Source: Eubacterium sp. | GTDB taxonomy: Bacteria; Bacillota; Clostridia; Lachnospirales; Lachnospiraceae | Assembly: GCA_024684035.1 (NCBI GenBank) | Contig: JAIKXQ010000077.1 | Coordinates: forward strand, 59,583-123,582 | Direction: 5' to 3' | Length of the DNA: 64,000 nucleotides | Position numbers and translations under genes: made by a program | Notes under the pieces: generated by a model | Seen by the model: only the letters and a program-made list of their open reading frames with translations | Told to the model about the DNA's origin: nothing | Database searches by the model: none | Shown: in pieces, positions 63,530-64,000 of the stretch | How positions within the stretch are numbered: position 1 is the stretch's first letter | Layout: every line of letters begins with the position of its first letter

Positions 63530-63766
63530 ATGCACGAAATGAACGCAGAAATCGAACTGCACAACCCGGATGAGGTTAAGGAATTTGTAGACGCCGCAAG
63601 CAAATGTGATTTTGACATCGATGTTTGGTACAATAGAATCGTCGTAGACGCAAAGTCATTACTCGGAGTACTCAGCATGGACTTAAGACAGGCGATCCAC
63701 GTAAGATGCTACGGATTCAGCCAGGAATTCGGAAGAGTGCTTGAGAGATTCGCAGCACGCGCGTAA
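63530..63766 (+). CDS. HPr-like regulatory protein (Crh-like)
   Basis: ATG at 63530 follows AAAGGGTG. The 78 residues align with HPr through ASKCDFDIDVWYNRIVVDAKSLLGVLSMDL, keeping the regulatory Ser (Ser43, equal to Ser46 of HPr). The catalytic GIHARPA loop is replaced by ELHNPDEV, so phosphate transfer is doubtful. This pattern fits Crh, a partner of CcpA in catabolite repression. True HPr is encoded at 20462. Confidence 0.8.
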   Translation: MHEMNAEIELHNPDEVKEFVDAASKCDFDIDVWYNRIVVDAKSLLGVLSMDLRQAIHVRCYGFSQEFGRVLERFAARA

Positions 63767-63787
63767 GTAAGAATTCAGAAGATATAC

Positions 63788-63823
63788 ACGGGAGCCGGAC
63801 AGGAAGTCCGGGCTCCCGTTTTT
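63788..63823 (+). terminator. Terminator of the HPr-like gene
   Basis: ACGGGAGCC/GGCTCCCGT encloses GGAC/GTCC, followed by T5. Confidence 0.9.
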
Positions 63824-63865
63824 GCTTGCCGGACATCCCTCGTTTCCTTACACATAGAAACAATT

Positions 63866-64000
63866 CGCATACGCGTCAGTGACAAAGCATACACGCTCAC
63901 ACGTCGCTCTCGTCCTCATCGCTCCGCCGCCTATTGCGGGGTGCTCCCGCAAAAAGCTCAACCGCTTTGTCTTATGCCCTTCGGGCGATGTCCAAAGCGG
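63866..64000 (+). repeat. Second repeat family, copy N (runs off the window)
   Basis: ACAAAGCATACACGCTCACA and the CACACGTCGCT and CGCTCCGCCGCCTA stretches match the left arm of 16514-16735. It also contains GCGGG/CCCGC and a CCGCTTTG/CAAAGCGG hairpin ending at the last base. Confidence 0.7.

Overview
The window comes from a Gram-positive, low-to-mid-GC member of Clostridia, most likely family Lachnospiraceae. The reasons are the infA-rpmJ-rpsM-rpsK-rpsD-rpoA-rplQ order, an enlarged L17, a type III glutamine synthetase, paired PucR/CdaR-type regulators, FtsEX followed by an S41 protease, a DUF1385-prmC-prfA cluster, TTGACA/TATAAT promoters, strong AGGAGG ribosome binding sites and a Bacillus/Clostridium-type LexA box. 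The species cannot be named from sequence alone. Every protein gene is on the + strand; the only minus-strand gene seen is one tRNA-Gly.

Layout: 1-4030 end of a ribosomal protein/RNA polymerase operon with structured intercistronic RNA; 4149-8440 lipid kinase, fructose-bisphosphate aldolase, glutamine synthetase; 8978-15339 CdaR-like regulator, ftsE-ftsX, S41 protease, uvrB; 15423-20294 sucrose module (LacI-type repressor, PTS EIIBCA, sucrose-6-phosphate hydrolase) with visible operators; 20462-24056 HPr, enzyme I, glycogen synthase; 24290-31555 PucR regulator, amino-acid ABC transporter, kinase-like protein, class III aminotransferase and iron alcohol dehydrogenase, probably one amine-catabolic unit; 31749-33541 recA-recX with an SOS box; 33823-35905 orphan HicB and RNase Y; 36327-39681 SARP-like regulator, an unknown protein, and a lipoprotein GH5 cellulase; 40169-47555 methyltransferases, L,D-transpeptidase, ddl, murF, rdgB; 48160-48994 seven + strand tRNAs; 49354-59652 rho, rpmE, DUF1385, prmC, prfA, glmM, TPR lipoprotein, hflX, Xaa-Pro peptidase; 59865-63766 split purine enzymes (PurO-type cyclohydrolase plus stand-alone AICAR formyltransferase), Mrp ATPase, and an HPr-like protein.

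The most unusual content lies between genes. A family of interspersed elements sits directly downstream of intrinsic terminators (near 6240, 8535, 11758, 24133, 32911, 35962, 38032, 45612, 48713). The first hairpin keeps its pairing although its sequence differs between copies, and complete copies end in a second terminator-like palindrome only a few bases before the next gene. A second, GC-rich repeat family occurs at 16514-16735 and at the right edge of the window. Between murF and an rRNA methyltransferase gene, a good promoter and an intrinsic terminator enclose about 115 nt of non-coding sequence with three C-rich loops, a candidate small regulatory RNA. The ribosomal operon has a multi-hairpin leader before rpsM.

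Functionally the window joins translation and transcription core genes, sugar uptake and its control (PTS, sucrose, glycogen, an HPr-like protein behind a cre-like site), cell-wall synthesis and division (FtsEX, Ddl, MurF, GlmM, L,D-transpeptidase) and one candidate amino-acid fermentation operon. All calls rest on reading the sequence; no database search was run.
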